Source: Bacteroidia bacterium
Lineage (GTDB): Bacteria; Bacteroidota; Bacteroidia; NS11-12g; UBA955
NCBI GenBank assembly: GCA_030158725.1
Contig: JAOASJ010000034.1
Coordinates: 1-64,000 of the forward strand
Reading direction: 5' to 3'
Length of the DNA stretch: 64,000 nt
Shown here: positions 35,423-46,177 of the stretch, piece after piece
Layout: each line of letters starts with the position of its first letter
Position numbering within the stretch: position 1 is the stretch's first letter
Notes under the pieces: generated by a model
What the model was told of the DNA's origin: nothing
Seen by the model: the letters and a program-made list of their open reading frames with translations, nothing else
Databases searched by the model: none
Made by a program: the position numbers and the translations under genes

Positions 35423-36205
35423 TTATTTACCTACAAAATTGCTGTAGAGTAGAAGTATTAAAGTAATAGTGGATATTCCCATTGAAACAAATTGAGAAGA
35501 ACGGTCAATAGCCGCTGTTTTGCTCTTCCCTGGTTCAAAGTAAATAACATCCTGATTTTGTAAATAATAAAAATCTTTATTAAATATCTCAGGATCATTT
35601 AGACTAAATCTGGTGTAGGTCCTCTTTCCATTTTGCTCTCTAATTAACAAAACATTGTCTCTTTGCGCAAAAACAGTTAAATCACCCGCCATACCAATGG
35701 CTTCTATAATGGTAATTTTCTCGTTTTGAATATTAAAAACACCTGGACGGTTAACCTCTCCTAATAAAGTAATTTTATAATTTAAAACTCTAACACTTAC
35801 AATAGGATCTATTGCAACTTTGCCATCGGTTAACAAATTGGCAATTTTATCCTCTAATTGCTTTTTACTTAAGTCACGGCAATAAACTTTCCCAAGTAGA
35901 GGAAACTTAACATAACCTGAATCATCAACCAAATATCCTGATTGAGCTGAAGCGGTAGCTCCAGGAGCAGCAACACTTGTATTATTTAATAATCTTTCAG
36001 TTTCTTTATCCTGAGAAATAAAGATGGTGATTTGTAGAATGTCACTTGGCTTGATTAGGTTCTCATGGGCATTTTTTAACACCTCTTGACTAGTTTTATC
36101 CTTCAACTCCGTAAAAATCCGAATCTTAGAACTGCTAACGCATGAACTAAAAATCAGCAAAACCATAAAGATTTTAAAAAAAGAATTCAATCTATTTTGC
36201 GTCAT
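35423..36205 (-). CDS. wza: Outer-membrane polysaccharide export lipoprotein (Wza-like)
   Basis: A 260-aa protein with lipobox LIFSSC (Cys about 22), so a lipoprotein. The polysaccharide export (Poly_export) domain starts at PSDILQITIFISQD (about 53) and includes DDSGYVKFPLLGKVYC. One SLBB domain has ITLLGEVNRPGVFNIQNEKITIIEAIGMAGD (about 154-184). A hydrophobic C-terminal segment (MGISTITLILLLYSNFV) would form the membrane-spanning helix barrel. It is shorter than E. coli Wza (one SLBB rather than two), as is common in Bacteroidota. It is the first gene of the 19-gene minus-strand operon. Confidence 0.92.
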   Translation of the reverse strand: MTQNRLNSFFKIFMVLLIFSSCVSSSKIRIFTELKDKTSQEVLKNAHENLIKPSDILQITIFISQDKETERLLNNTSVAAPGATASAQSGYLVDDSGYVKFPLLGKVYCRDLSKKQLEDKIANLLTDGKVAIDPIVSVRVLNYKITLLGEVNRPGVFNIQNEKITIIEAIGMAGDLTVFAQRDNVLLIREQNGKRTYTRFSLNDPEIFNKDFYYLQNQDVIYFEPGKSKTAAIDRSSQFVSMGISTITLILLLYSNFVGK

Positions 36206-36549
36206 ATTTGTGTATTTTAAGTACTAATAATCAATAAATTACCTCGAGCAATATCAATTCCGAAATTGCCTAAATAAAAAATTGAAATAAAATCAGTTTT
36301 GTGAGAGTTTGTGTTTTCATCAAAATTGAAGTGCAATAATAAGTGTTTTTAGCAACATATCACCAATTTTTACACATCAAATGCAGTGTTTTTTCTATGA
36401 AAAAACCAGAATTTAAATTAACATTTAATTGATTAAATAATAAAATTCTAAAGAAATTAACCTTTTGTTAAAGACAAAACTATCGATATTTTAGAACTAA
36501 AATTCGATTTAATTCATGAATTTCAAATTGAATAGATTAGCCTTTAAAC
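36206..36549. other. Intergenic region upstream of the EPS operon
   Basis: About 340 AT-rich bases between the RsmB-like gene's end and wza's start, holding the presumed control region of the EPS operon. CAAAACTA at 36475-36482 is a minus-strand TAGTTTTG (-7 type), which would give a leader of about 260 nt. No CAA (minus-strand TTG) is at the usual -33 distance. I see no ORF, RNA gene or strong terminator. Confidence 0.4.
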
Positions 36550-37623
36550 CTATAATTTCGTTAAAACAGCGATGAACAAGGTATCTGATTCATTGTTTTC
36601 CGCAACAGTATATTGCATAGATTCTAGTTTTAAACCATGGTTTTTTACTAATAAATCGACATTTTTCTCATTCTCTGCTGCAAAAACAGAACAGGTCATG
36701 TAGTATAATTTGCCTTCCACTTTTAAGTTTTTCAAAGCATTACCGGCAATTTGTAATTGTAGTTTTGCAAAATATTCAATCTTTGAAATTTGAAATCCTA
36801 AGATGTTCTCGGGTGAGCGTCCCCAGGTTCCACTTCCTGAACAAGGAACATCTAGTATAACTTTATCGTATTTTGTCTTTAATTGAAATGGTTCCAATAG
36901 ATCACATAATTCAATCTGTGGCGCTTTTAATCCTAAAGTTTTAAAACGGGTTTTTAGGTTTTCAAGAATAGTAAATCGCTTATCACTACAAGTCAACTGA
37001 AAAGGTTTTATAAACTTATTAGAAATGTAAATTGATTTCCCCCCTGCACCACTGCATGCATCCCATATAGCATCATCCTCTACTACGTCAACACAATCTG
37101 CTACCTTTTGAGAAGCGAAATCCATAGTCCAGGCCCAACCATTTTCCAAAATATGGTTGCATTTACTATCTGCTTCAAGCCTCAAACTGAATTCAGATAC
37201 TTTTTCAAAAGGTATTTGGTTTTGTTTTAGAAAATTCAAAACCAAAGACTCAGTTCCACGCCTCAATACCAAATACAATGGTTTTTGAAACTGCAAACCT
37301 TTTACCCATTCATCAAAATTTATCAATTGACTTACATCAGATCGATATGGGAATATTTCATCGGCTTTAGGAAATTGGCTACTGCCATCAGAAATAGCAA
37401 CTGCCTTACTAATTTTACTTTGTAAATCAGGCTCTGCATTTAATGCATAGCCCATTCTGAAATAAGAGAAGCAAAGGTTTTTATATATTTTTCTGTCTTT
37501 GCTACCCCATGAACGGTTCTGTTTACATAGATTAGCAAAATAATATTGAAAAGGTTGGTCGAACTGGTAATTTGATAAGATGTCAGCAACAACTGCTAAT
37601 CTGAAAGGCTTTAGTATCTCCAA
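36550..37623 (-). CDS. RsmB/NOP-family RNA cytosine methyltransferase
   Basis: A 357-aa class I methyltransferase for m5C in RNA. The SAM loop is DACSGAGGKS (about 190), motif IV is DVPCSGSGTWG with one catalytic Cys (about 255), and the second catalytic Cys is in YMTCSVFAAEN (about 310). The N-terminal part (about 1-150) is a variable RNA-binding region weaker than RsmB's NusB domain, so the exact RNA and position are uncertain. The start is TTG at 37623, overlapping the PBP1-like gene's stop by 13 nt; a stop lies 15-18 nt upstream in frame and no early ATG exists. Confidence 0.87.
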   Translation of the reverse strand: MEILKPFRLAVVADILSNYQFDQPFQYYFANLCKQNRSWGSKDRKIYKNLCFSYFRMGYALNAEPDLQSKISKAVAISDGSSQFPKADEIFPYRSDVSQLINFDEWVKGLQFQKPLYLVLRRGTESLVLNFLKQNQIPFEKVSEFSLRLEADSKCNHILENGWAWTMDFASQKVADCVDVVEDDAIWDACSGAGGKSIYISNKFIKPFQLTCSDKRFTILENLKTRFKTLGLKAPQIELCDLLEPFQLKTKYDKVILDVPCSGSGTWGRSPENILGFQISKIEYFAKLQLQIAGNALKNLKVEGKLYYMTCSVFAAENEKNVDLLVKNHGLKLESMQYTVAENNESDTLFIAVLTKL

Positions 37624-38729
37624 AATGCTTTGTAAAAATTATAATTTTCGTAATAAAACAAATTCAATCCTGCATTTTCAATTAGGTTGCCTCTTTGAAC
37701 AAAATTAAATGTTCTATGGGTATAGTTGAACTCTTTGTTTAAAATGTATTTATAGAAGTTATCATCAAAAGCCATTAAGGCCATTCCGAAAAACGAAAAT
37801 TGATCGTATCCAATAAAAGTATAGCGGTCTGGATCTCCACCATATTTGGTTCTGTATGCTCTACGAAAAGCTTTGTATGTGGTGTCGTTATAAGGCACAC
37901 TATATGTACCGTAAAAATACAATCCATTTAAGGAATTGTAGCTAACTCTATCAATATCTAACCAATCAGTAGGTCCAACCACAATACACTTAGAATTGCT
38001 CTTTGCAGAAATTCCTTGACTACAGCTGCTAGCACCTTTGCCTGTGAAGAAAACCATTAATGAATCCTTTTTATTCCAAACAGATTCTATCGTAACTGTT
38101 TTTCCATCAATAACTTGACATTTCAAACCGGAAGCCAATTCGTATCCTTTTTTGAAATTTCTAGCAGCAAAAGTTCTAGTATTTTTTACAATGTCATCAA
38201 CCACAACAACTTGGAATTTTTTGAATGCAGAAGCCGCATGTTTACCAGTGTAATAATATTGAAGACTGTCTACGGTATTGCAATTAATTAAAGGAAACTC
38301 AGTACCCAAGGTATTTGGATAATATCTTAGTGGTGACACCAATGGGATTTTATAAATGGCACAAAATTTCTCAACTTCAAAAAGTTCGTTGTCGTATACT
38401 GGACCTATCATTAAATCTATTTCCTGTAGTTCAGGATTTTGGAGCAATCTGATGACTTCTAAACTGTCCATTTTGGTATCAAGGACAGTCAATTTCATTT
38501 TAAGACCTTGGGATTCCAAATCGGCAATAGCCATTTCAACACCTTCATAGTATTCGGCCATGATATCGCGCACCTTCCATTTATCAGGCATTCCAATACA
38601 AAAAGGCAGCATCAGAACAACCTTGTATTCTTTCTTAAAAGGTGGCAATTGCTCTTGCAATACATTATTCGCATTTAAACTGCTTGAGAAAAATGCAAGA
38701 ATGCAAAATATTGATAAGCCTAATCTCAT
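37611..38729 (-). CDS. Secreted type 1 periplasmic-binding-fold protein
   Basis: About 372 aa from the ATG at 38729, chosen over the track's TTG at 38744 because it gives MRLGLSIFCILAFFSSSLNA, a clean signal peptide, and lies just after the guaA stop. The mature part has two Rossmann-like lobes (YKVVLMLPFCIG, ADLESQGLKMKLTVLDT, IDLMIGPVYDNE, then FQVVVVDDI, KCIVVGPTDW), as in amino-acid-binding proteins and LpoA-like proteins. No ligand site can be assigned. In Bacteroidota similar proteins often carry LysM repeats, which are absent here. It could sense or bind peptides or cell-wall fragments. Confidence 0.75.
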   Translation of the reverse strand: MRLGLSIFCILAFFSSSLNANNVLQEQLPPFKKEYKVVLMLPFCIGMPDKWKVRDIMAEYYEGVEMAIADLESQGLKMKLTVLDTKMDSLEVIRLLQNPELQEIDLMIGPVYDNELFEVEKFCAIYKIPLVSPLRYYPNTLGTEFPLINCNTVDSLQYYYTGKHAASAFKKFQVVVVDDIVKNTRTFAARNFKKGYELASGLKCQVIDGKTVTIESVWNKKDSLMVFFTGKGASSCSQGISAKSNSKCIVVGPTDWLDIDRVSYNSLNGLYFYGTYSVPYNDTTYKAFRRAYRTKYGGDPDRYTFIGYDQFSFFGMALMAFDDNFYKYILNKEFNYTHRTFNFVQRGNLIENAGLNLFYYENYNFYKAFWRY

Positions 38730-38730
38730 T

Positions 38731-40257
38731 TTATTCCCATTCAATTGTTGCTGGCGGTTTTGAACTTATGTCATAAACCACTCTATTAATCCCTTTTACA
38801 CGATTAATTATTTTATTGCTGATGTCTGCCAAAATTTCATAGGGAATATGCACCCAATCAGCTGTCATTCCATCCAAAGATGAAACAGCGCGAAGAGCTA
38901 TTACATATTCATAAGTTCTCTCATCACCCATTACACCAACACTTTTAACTGGAAGGAAAATTGCACCAGCTTGCCAGATTTTATCATACCAACCTGTTTC
39001 GCGCAAAGTGTCTATGTAAATTGCATCTGCTTGTTGTAAAATTCTAACTTTTTCAACGGTAATATCGTCAATAATTCTGATTGCTAAACCTGGTCCTGGG
39101 AAAGGATGTCTGCCCAAAATATTTTTAGGAATATCTAACGCAGCACCTACTCGTCTCACTTCATCTTTAAAAAGCGATCTAAGAGGCTCTACAATTTTCA
39201 TTTTCATTTTTTCAGGTAAACCACCCACATTGTGGTGTGATTTTATAGTAGCAGATGGACCTTTTACTGAAACTGATTCAATGACATCAGGGTAAATTGT
39301 ACCTTGTGCCAACCATTGTGCACCGTCAATTTTATGAGACTCTTGGTCAAATACTTCAACGAAAACACGACCAATAGCTTTTCTTTTTAATTCAGGATCA
39401 TATAGACCAGCCAATGCATCGTAAAATTGTTGTGAAGCATCGACACCAATAACATTTAAATCCATTTGTCTGTATGCTTCCAAAACTTCTTGGAATTCAT
39501 TTTGTCTTAGCAAACCATTGTCAATAAAAATACAATATAGGTTTTTACCAATAGCCTTATGCAACAGAGCTGCGGCAACGCTGCTATCAACTCCACCTGA
39601 CAATCCAAGTATCACACGGTCATCTCCAATTTGTTTTTTTAGTTGTTCTACGGTCTCATGAATAAAATTATCAGGATTCCAATCTTGTTTGCAACCACAG
39701 ATGTCAACGACAAAATTGCTCAATAGTTTTAACCCTTCTGTGCTATGGGTAACTTCAGGGTGAAATTGAATACAATAGGTTTCTGAATCATTTAAACGGT
39801 ATGCTGCATTGCTTATAGAATCAGTACCAGCCAATAATTCAGCATTGCTTGGTAAATCCATAATAGTATCAGCATGGCTCATCCACATTTGTGTAGGAGA
39901 GCTAAGACCTTTTAACAATTTTGATTCATTTTTAATGTGCAACATTGAACGGCCATATTCTCTATGGTCACTTGCTGCAACTTTACCACCTAGGTTTTGA
40001 GCTATATACTGTGCACCATAGCAAACACCTAAAACAGGATATTTGCCAATAAATTGGTCTAAATCGATTTTAGGACATTCTGGATCTCTAACAGAAGCTG
40101 GGCTGCCACTTAGAATTACGCCTTTAACACCTTCAGATATTTCACCGATATTGTTATAAGGATGAATTTCGCAGTAAACATTTAGCTCTCTTACTCGTCT
40201 TGCTATTAGTTGGGTATATTGAGAACCAAAATCTAGAATTAATATTTGCTCTTGCAT
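38731..40257 (-). CDS. guaA: GMP synthase (glutamine-hydrolysing)
   Basis: A 508-aa enzyme making GMP from XMP with glutamine and ATP. The glutaminase domain has the Cys79 nucleophile in GVCYGAQY and His166/Glu168 in FHPEVTH. The ATP-pyrophosphatase loop is [10 protein letters not shown] (217-226). The C-terminal dimerisation domain ends [16 protein letters not shown], the invariant family end. A -7 element (TATTTTTG on the minus strand, 40272-40279) lies about 15 nt upstream of the ATG. It is followed by the PBP1-like and RsmB-like genes in one run. Confidence 0.97.
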   Translation of the reverse strand: MQEQILILDFGSQYTQLIARRVRELNVYCEIHPYNNIGEISEGVKGVILSGSPASVRDPECPKIDLDQFIGKYPVLGVCYGAQYIAQNLGGKVAASDHREYGRSMLHIKNESKLLKGLSSPTQMWMSHADTIMDLPSNAELLAGTDSISNAAYRLNDSETYCIQFHPEVTHSTEGLKLLSNFVVDICGCKQDWNPDNFIHETVEQLKKQIGDDRVILGLSGGVDSSVAAALLHKAIGKNLYCIFIDNGLLRQNEFQEVLEAYRQMDLNVIGVDASQQFYDALAGLYDPELKRKAIGRVFVEVFDQESHKIDGAQWLAQGTIYPDVIESVSVKGPSATIKSHHNVGGLPEKMKMKIVEPLRSLFKDEVRRVGAALDIPKNILGRHPFPGPGLAIRIIDDITVEKVRILQQADAIYIDTLRETGWYDKIWQAGAIFLPVKSVGVMGDERTYEYVIALRAVSSLDGMTADWVHIPYEILADISNKIINRVKGINRVVYDISSKPPATIEWE

Positions 40258-40271
40258 GGGATAAACGGGTA

Positions 40272-40279
40272 CAAAAATA
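40272..40279 (-). promoter_or_regulatory. -7 element (TATTTTTG) for guaA
   Basis: CAAAAATA on the plus strand reads TATTTTTG on the minus strand, matching TAnnTTTG, 14 nt before the guaA ATG. Confidence 0.5.
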
Positions 40280-40340
40280 AAGATTTTTAGCCGATTAGAA
40301 GGTATCGATTTAAAGAAAAAAAGAGAATTTAATCCAATAA

Positions 40341-40366
40341 AAAAAGGGGCTTAATAGCCCCTTTTT
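40341..40366 (-). terminator. Intrinsic terminator after gyrB
   Basis: AAAAAGGGGC-TTAATA-GCCCCTTTTT is a perfect 10-bp stem with a 6-nt loop. On the minus strand it follows the gyrB stop by about 20 nt and leads into a run of Ts, so it terminates gyrB before guaA. Confidence 0.92.
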
Positions 40367-40385
40367 AACAAAAGTATATTTGCGA

Positions 40386-42347
<1,962 letters not shown>

Positions 42348-42478
42348 TTAATTTAAAGGGTAAAAATACACTTTTTTTTCGGCATAATCTAATGCTGTAC
42401 GCAAATATTTCCACAGTTTTTCAGCAATAAAAAACCATTAAAACCGACCTAAAAAATTAAAATTAAATTGTTTCGAAA

Positions 42479-43420
42479 TTACTTTAATCCGTAATTCAAC
42501 AAAGATGCCACTACATTGGCCATTTTATCTCCTTCTTGATCAAGACTAGGATTAATCTCTGTAATTTCAAATGCGACCAATTTAGGATGATTCAAGAAGG
42601 ATTTAAACACAGCTTCCGCTTCTACAAAACTAAGTCCATCTGGTGAAGTTGTTCCAGTACCAATAGAAATACTTGGATCCATTGAATCAACATCAAAAGA
42701 CACATAAATCAAATCGCATGGCTCCAAATGCTTTAAGGCATTATTTATTGCATAAAAAATCCCGTGTTCCTTAATGTCATGGGGCTCAAAGGTTTTAATA
42801 CCAAATTCTTCAATCAGTCCCCACTCCTCTTTTTCTGCATCTCTTATTCCAATAAAAACAATGTCTTCTGGTTTAATTTTAGGCGCAATAGATTTACTAC
42901 CAATACTTTTCAATCTGTTCCATGCCTCAGACTCTTGTTCAGAAATCTGATTTTTTTGAAACTTCATATTGTCTGTACTTATCAATGCTGCCAATGGCAT
43001 TCCATGCATATTACCCGAAGGCGTGGTGTATGGTGAATGTAGGTCAGCATGGGCATCAACCCAAATCACCCCAATTCGTTTGTCAGGATAGGCATTCTTA
43101 ACGCCGCTTATCCCTCCTATCGCATTGCTGTGGTCGCCCGACAATATCAAAGGAAACTTATTTTGACTTAATTGATTTTCAATTTCAGAATTAAGCAAAT
43201 TAGAGGCTTTCTCTATTTCAAATATGTGTTTACAAAAAGGCGTGTTTGATTCACCTATCGAATTTGAATTGTTATTGAGAAGAATTGGTGATTCAAATTC
43301 AAGATCAAGTTGTTTTAAGGCATCTAGTAAAGCCAATGGCCCCTCGGATGCTCCGATTTTTCCTGCTCCAATTTCAAAATTAGAAACAACAACCTGTATT
43401 TTTTGATTTTTAATTGCCAT
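42479..43420 (-). CDS. Arginase/agmatinase-family (ureohydrolase) enzyme
   Basis: A 313-aa binuclear manganese hydrolase, probably arginase (arginine to ornithine and urea). Metal ligands are visible: GDHSNAIG (His about 105), WVDAHADLHSP (Asp-His-Asp about 130) and SFDVDSMDPSI (Asp pair about 235). The substrate loop has TTPSGNMHGMPLA, which favours arginase over agmatinase. The C-terminal EITEINP is conserved. I take ATG 43420, not the track's TTG 43456, because the -7 element TACTTTTG (43441-43448) lies inside the extension. Confidence 0.88.
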   Translation of the reverse strand: MAIKNQKIQVVVSNFEIGAGKIGASEGPLALLDALKQLDLEFESPILLNNNSNSIGESNTPFCKHIFEIEKASNLLNSEIENQLSQNKFPLILSGDHSNAIGGISGVKNAYPDKRIGVIWVDAHADLHSPYTTPSGNMHGMPLAALISTDNMKFQKNQISEQESEAWNRLKSIGSKSIAPKIKPEDIVFIGIRDAEKEEWGLIEEFGIKTFEPHDIKEHGIFYAINNALKHLEPCDLIYVSFDVDSMDPSISIGTGTTSPDGLSFVEAEAVFKSFLNHPKLVAFEITEINPSLDQEGDKMANVVASLLNYGLK

Positions 43421-43440
43421 AATTGATGAAACCCTTCTAG

Positions 43441-43448
43441 CAAAAGTA
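43441..43448 (-). promoter_or_regulatory. -7 element (TACTTTTG) for the arginase gene
   Basis: CAAAAGTA on the plus strand is TACTTTTG on the minus strand, identical to the tRNA-Lys and glmM elements, and 20 nt upstream of the chosen ATG at 43420. It decides the start over the longer ORF. Confidence 0.6.
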
Positions 43449-43546
43449 ATAGACAAGAAGTTTGACCGGTTATATGCTAATTAAAAGCACATTAACTTTC
43501 GGGTTTAACACTGCAAGATTACGAAAAATGTTCTATTTAGGCAAAT

Positions 43547-44245
43547 TTAGAGACTGGCATTGAGCACCATGGCACAATATAATCCTGCAGTTTCTGTTCT
43601 CAGGCGGTTATTCCCCAAAGATATAGCGCGCACCTTTGCCTGGTAAAAGTTTTGAATTTCAGCATTTGAAAAGTCCCCTTCAGGACCAATTAATATTGAA
43701 ATTTCCTTGGTTTTATCCATTCCCTTCAAGGCATCTATTAAACCAAGCTTGGTTTCATCTTCATTGCAATGCGCCAATAAAAATGAGTTGTCAAATTGAA
43801 GTGCATTTAATTTTACCAAAGGATTTATTTTGGGTAAATAAAATTGTGAACTTTGCTTAATCGCAGAAAGGGCTATACGCTCTAGTCGGGAAATATTGAT
43901 TCGGTTTTTCTCAGAATGCTCGGTTTCTATGAAGGTTATTTCATCTAATCCGGCCTCTACAGCCTTTTCAAACATCCATTCTATTCTGTCATTTTGCTTG
44001 GTTGGAGCAATATATAAATGAAAATAGTAAGACCTAGACTTATCCTTCTTTTCTCTATTAAGAATTTCTATATGAATCTCTTTGCCTTGAAACTTAAGAA
44101 TTCTGCATGTCGCTAAAGAACCTTGTCCATCAATTACCAGTATCTCATCCCCAATTTGTTTACGTAAAACTTTACAATGTCTGCTTTCTTCTTCGTTTAA
44201 TATGGCCGATTGGCCTTGAAGATTTTCGCAAAAAAACAATTGCAT
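43547..44245 (-). CDS. rsmE: 16S rRNA (uracil-1498 N3)-methyltransferase RsmE
   Basis: A 232-aa SPOUT methyltransferase. The N-terminal PUA-like domain has EEESRHCKVLRKQIGDEI, and the C-terminal knot has SILIGPEGDFSNAEI and ISLGNNRLRTETAGL, where SAM binds in the trefoil knot. These are the hallmark RsmE motifs. It modifies the ribosomal decoding region. It follows yidC by 9 nt on the same strand and is likely cotranscribed. Confidence 0.95.
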   Translation of the reverse strand: MQLFFCENLQGQSAILNEEESRHCKVLRKQIGDEILVIDGQGSLATCRILKFQGKEIHIEILNREKKDKSRSYYFHLYIAPTKQNDRIEWMFEKAVEAGLDEITFIETEHSEKNRINISRLERIALSAIKQSSQFYLPKINPLVKLNALQFDNSFLLAHCNEDETKLGLIDALKGMDKTKEISILIGPEGDFSNAEIQNFYQAKVRAISLGNNRLRTETAGLYCAMVLNASL

Positions 44246-44254
44246 GGCTAGGGA

Positions 44255-46096
44255 TTACTTTTTCTTGATGTTTTTACTAGCGTCTTTTGCCTTGGCAATT
44301 TCCTCTAATCTTTTTTGGAAAGCAGATTTTTTATCGTCAACTTTTTTACTCTTAGATTCATGGATCTGCGCTTTCAACTTGTCTTCATCAACAAATTTCT
44401 TAATTGCCCATTGTTGAGTGAAAGTAACAATATTGCTTAAGAAATAATAGTAGGTTAATGCCGCAGCATATTTATTGAAGAAACCTAAGAACAAGATTGG
44501 CATCAAGTAGCTAATGTATTTCATTTGCTCATTCATACCACCTGTAATTTGGTTGTTCATACGGGTGTAAATAAGCGTTGAAATGGTCATCAACAAGGTA
44601 AACAAACTCACGTGATCACCATAAATTGTATCAATGATTGGCAATTTTCCGAAATTCCAGATTGAATCGTAGATTGACAAATCGTCTGCCCACAAGAAAG
44701 CTTGTTGTCTAAATTCAAATGCAGATGGCACAAATTGAAACACTGCTATCAAAATTGGCATCTGAAGTAACATTGGCAAACAACCTCCAAGTGGATTTAC
44801 ACCCGCTTGTTTATACAACTTCAAGTTTTCAACTTGAATGGTTTGCATATCATCTTTGTATTTCTCTTTAATCTCGTCCATCTCTGGCTTTAACAAGCGC
44901 ATTTTGGCTGTAGATTTATACGATTTAAATACAAGAGGCAATAATAAAGTCTTGATAATTAAGGTAAGCAACAATATGATAATACCATAATTGCTTAGGT
45001 AACCTTGCAAGAAATTAAAGATTGGGATGATCATGAAACGGTTCATCCAACCAAATATACCCCAACCCAATGGGATGATTTTGTCCAATCCAATTCCTTG
45101 ATCTTTCAGTGTTTGGTATTGGTTTGGTCCAAAGAAATATTTTATTTTAAAATCTTGATCTCTACCTGCTTCATAAGGCAAGGATAAACTTGCACTCATG
45201 TTTTTTACGTTTTTATTAGAAATTGCATCTTTGGTTGTAACAACACTACCTTTTAAAAATGGCTTCTCTGAATAAATTGAGGTATTGAAAAACTGTTGTT
45301 TTAAACTAACCCATTGAACAGGCTCTTCTAAATTTACAGATTCATTTTTAGTTTCTGAGATGTAATCAGCTGTTTTATCAAAATACTTATAATAAACAGT
45401 TGACTTCTTTTTTTCTTCAACAACTTCGCGTTCTTGTAATGGAAGATCGTTGGTAAACTGCAATGTCATTCCATTGCTGTTTTGGATGATAGCACCCATT
45501 CCATAGGTGTGAATTCTGTGCTCTACATTAAAACCTTTGTCTTCAATTATGTATTCATGTTCGATATAAGCAGAGGCACCGTATGACAAACGGTAAATAA
45601 CGCTGTGTGCATCAGCCTTTGAAATTGTCCAATAAAAATCGTTTGAATTAATTCTTTTCTGATCTGCAGTGAAAAACAAAGCATGTTGGCTATTTGCTTC
45701 ATCTAACAATTTAACTGCTTTTCGGCCATCAGTTTTATAGTTTTTTAATTCTACTTGTTTAATGCAACCACCTTTATTTGAAAAGCTAATTTTTAATTCA
45801 CCATTCTCAATATTTTGTATTTTCTCTTCACCAATTACATTTCCTGAAAATCCACCATATACATTTAAAAGAGCTGCGCTATCTGTTTTTAATAAAGAGG
45901 CTAAACTGTCTTTTTGTTTCTGAGCTACAAGAGCAAGTTGTTCTTGCTTTTTTGTTTCTAGAACTTTTATATTTTGTATAGAGTCAGCCGTACGTTTCTG
46001 CAAAGCCAAGTCTTGAGCACTTGGTTGGTTAATATAGAAATAACCAATTAGAAGAGCGAAAATGAGGCCTAGTCCTATGTATGAATTACGATCCAT
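44255..46096 (-). CDS. yidC: Membrane protein insertase YidC
   Basis: A 613-aa inner-membrane insertase. The N-terminal signal anchor (GLGLIFALLIGYFYI) is followed by a large periplasmic beta domain (about 75-345). The conserved insertase core with five hydrophobic segments follows (FLQGYLSNYGIIILLLTLIIKTLLLPLVFKSYKS, then NPLGGCLPMLLQMPILIAVFQFV), with a Lys-rich C-terminal tail for ribosome contact. It inserts membrane proteins with or without Sec. A minus-strand -7 element TACCTTTG (46126-46133) lies 29 nt upstream of the ATG. Confidence 0.96.
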   Translation of the reverse strand: MDRNSYIGLGLIFALLIGYFYINQPSAQDLALQKRTADSIQNIKVLETKKQEQLALVAQKQKDSLASLLKTDSAALLNVYGGFSGNVIGEEKIQNIENGELKISFSNKGGCIKQVELKNYKTDGRKAVKLLDEANSQHALFFTADQKRINSNDFYWTISKADAHSVIYRLSYGASAYIEHEYIIEDKGFNVEHRIHTYGMGAIIQNSNGMTLQFTNDLPLQEREVVEEKKKSTVYYKYFDKTADYISETKNESVNLEEPVQWVSLKQQFFNTSIYSEKPFLKGSVVTTKDAISNKNVKNMSASLSLPYEAGRDQDFKIKYFFGPNQYQTLKDQGIGLDKIIPLGWGIFGWMNRFMIIPIFNFLQGYLSNYGIIILLLTLIIKTLLLPLVFKSYKSTAKMRLLKPEMDEIKEKYKDDMQTIQVENLKLYKQAGVNPLGGCLPMLLQMPILIAVFQFVPSAFEFRQQAFLWADDLSIYDSIWNFGKLPIIDTIYGDHVSLFTLLMTISTLIYTRMNNQITGGMNEQMKYISYLMPILFLGFFNKYAAALTYYYFLSNIVTFTQQWAIKKFVDEDKLKAQIHESKSKKVDDKKSAFQKRLEEIAKAKDASKNIKKK

Positions 46097-46125
46097 TGCG
46101 TTTTTATTTGAAAATTTAAGGGCTG

Positions 46126-46153
46126 CAAAGGTATTGTTTTTTTCTTATTTTTG
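46126..46153. promoter_or_regulatory. Divergent -7 elements between yidC and the OmpA-like gene
   Basis: CAAAGGTA (46126-46133) is TACCTTTG on the minus strand for yidC. TATTTTTG (46146-46153) faces the OmpA-like gene on the plus strand, 25 nt before its ATG. Neither has a perfect TTG at -33. Confidence 0.5.
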
Positions 46154-46177
46154 AGCGTTGAATAATAAAACTAAACG

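Noticed and set aside
15312-36205. EPS locus as a recent foreign island judged by base composition
   Set aside because: By eye the base and codon use are as AT-rich as the flanking housekeeping genes, and I saw no integrase or flanking repeat; a GC-skew and codon-usage computation would be needed.
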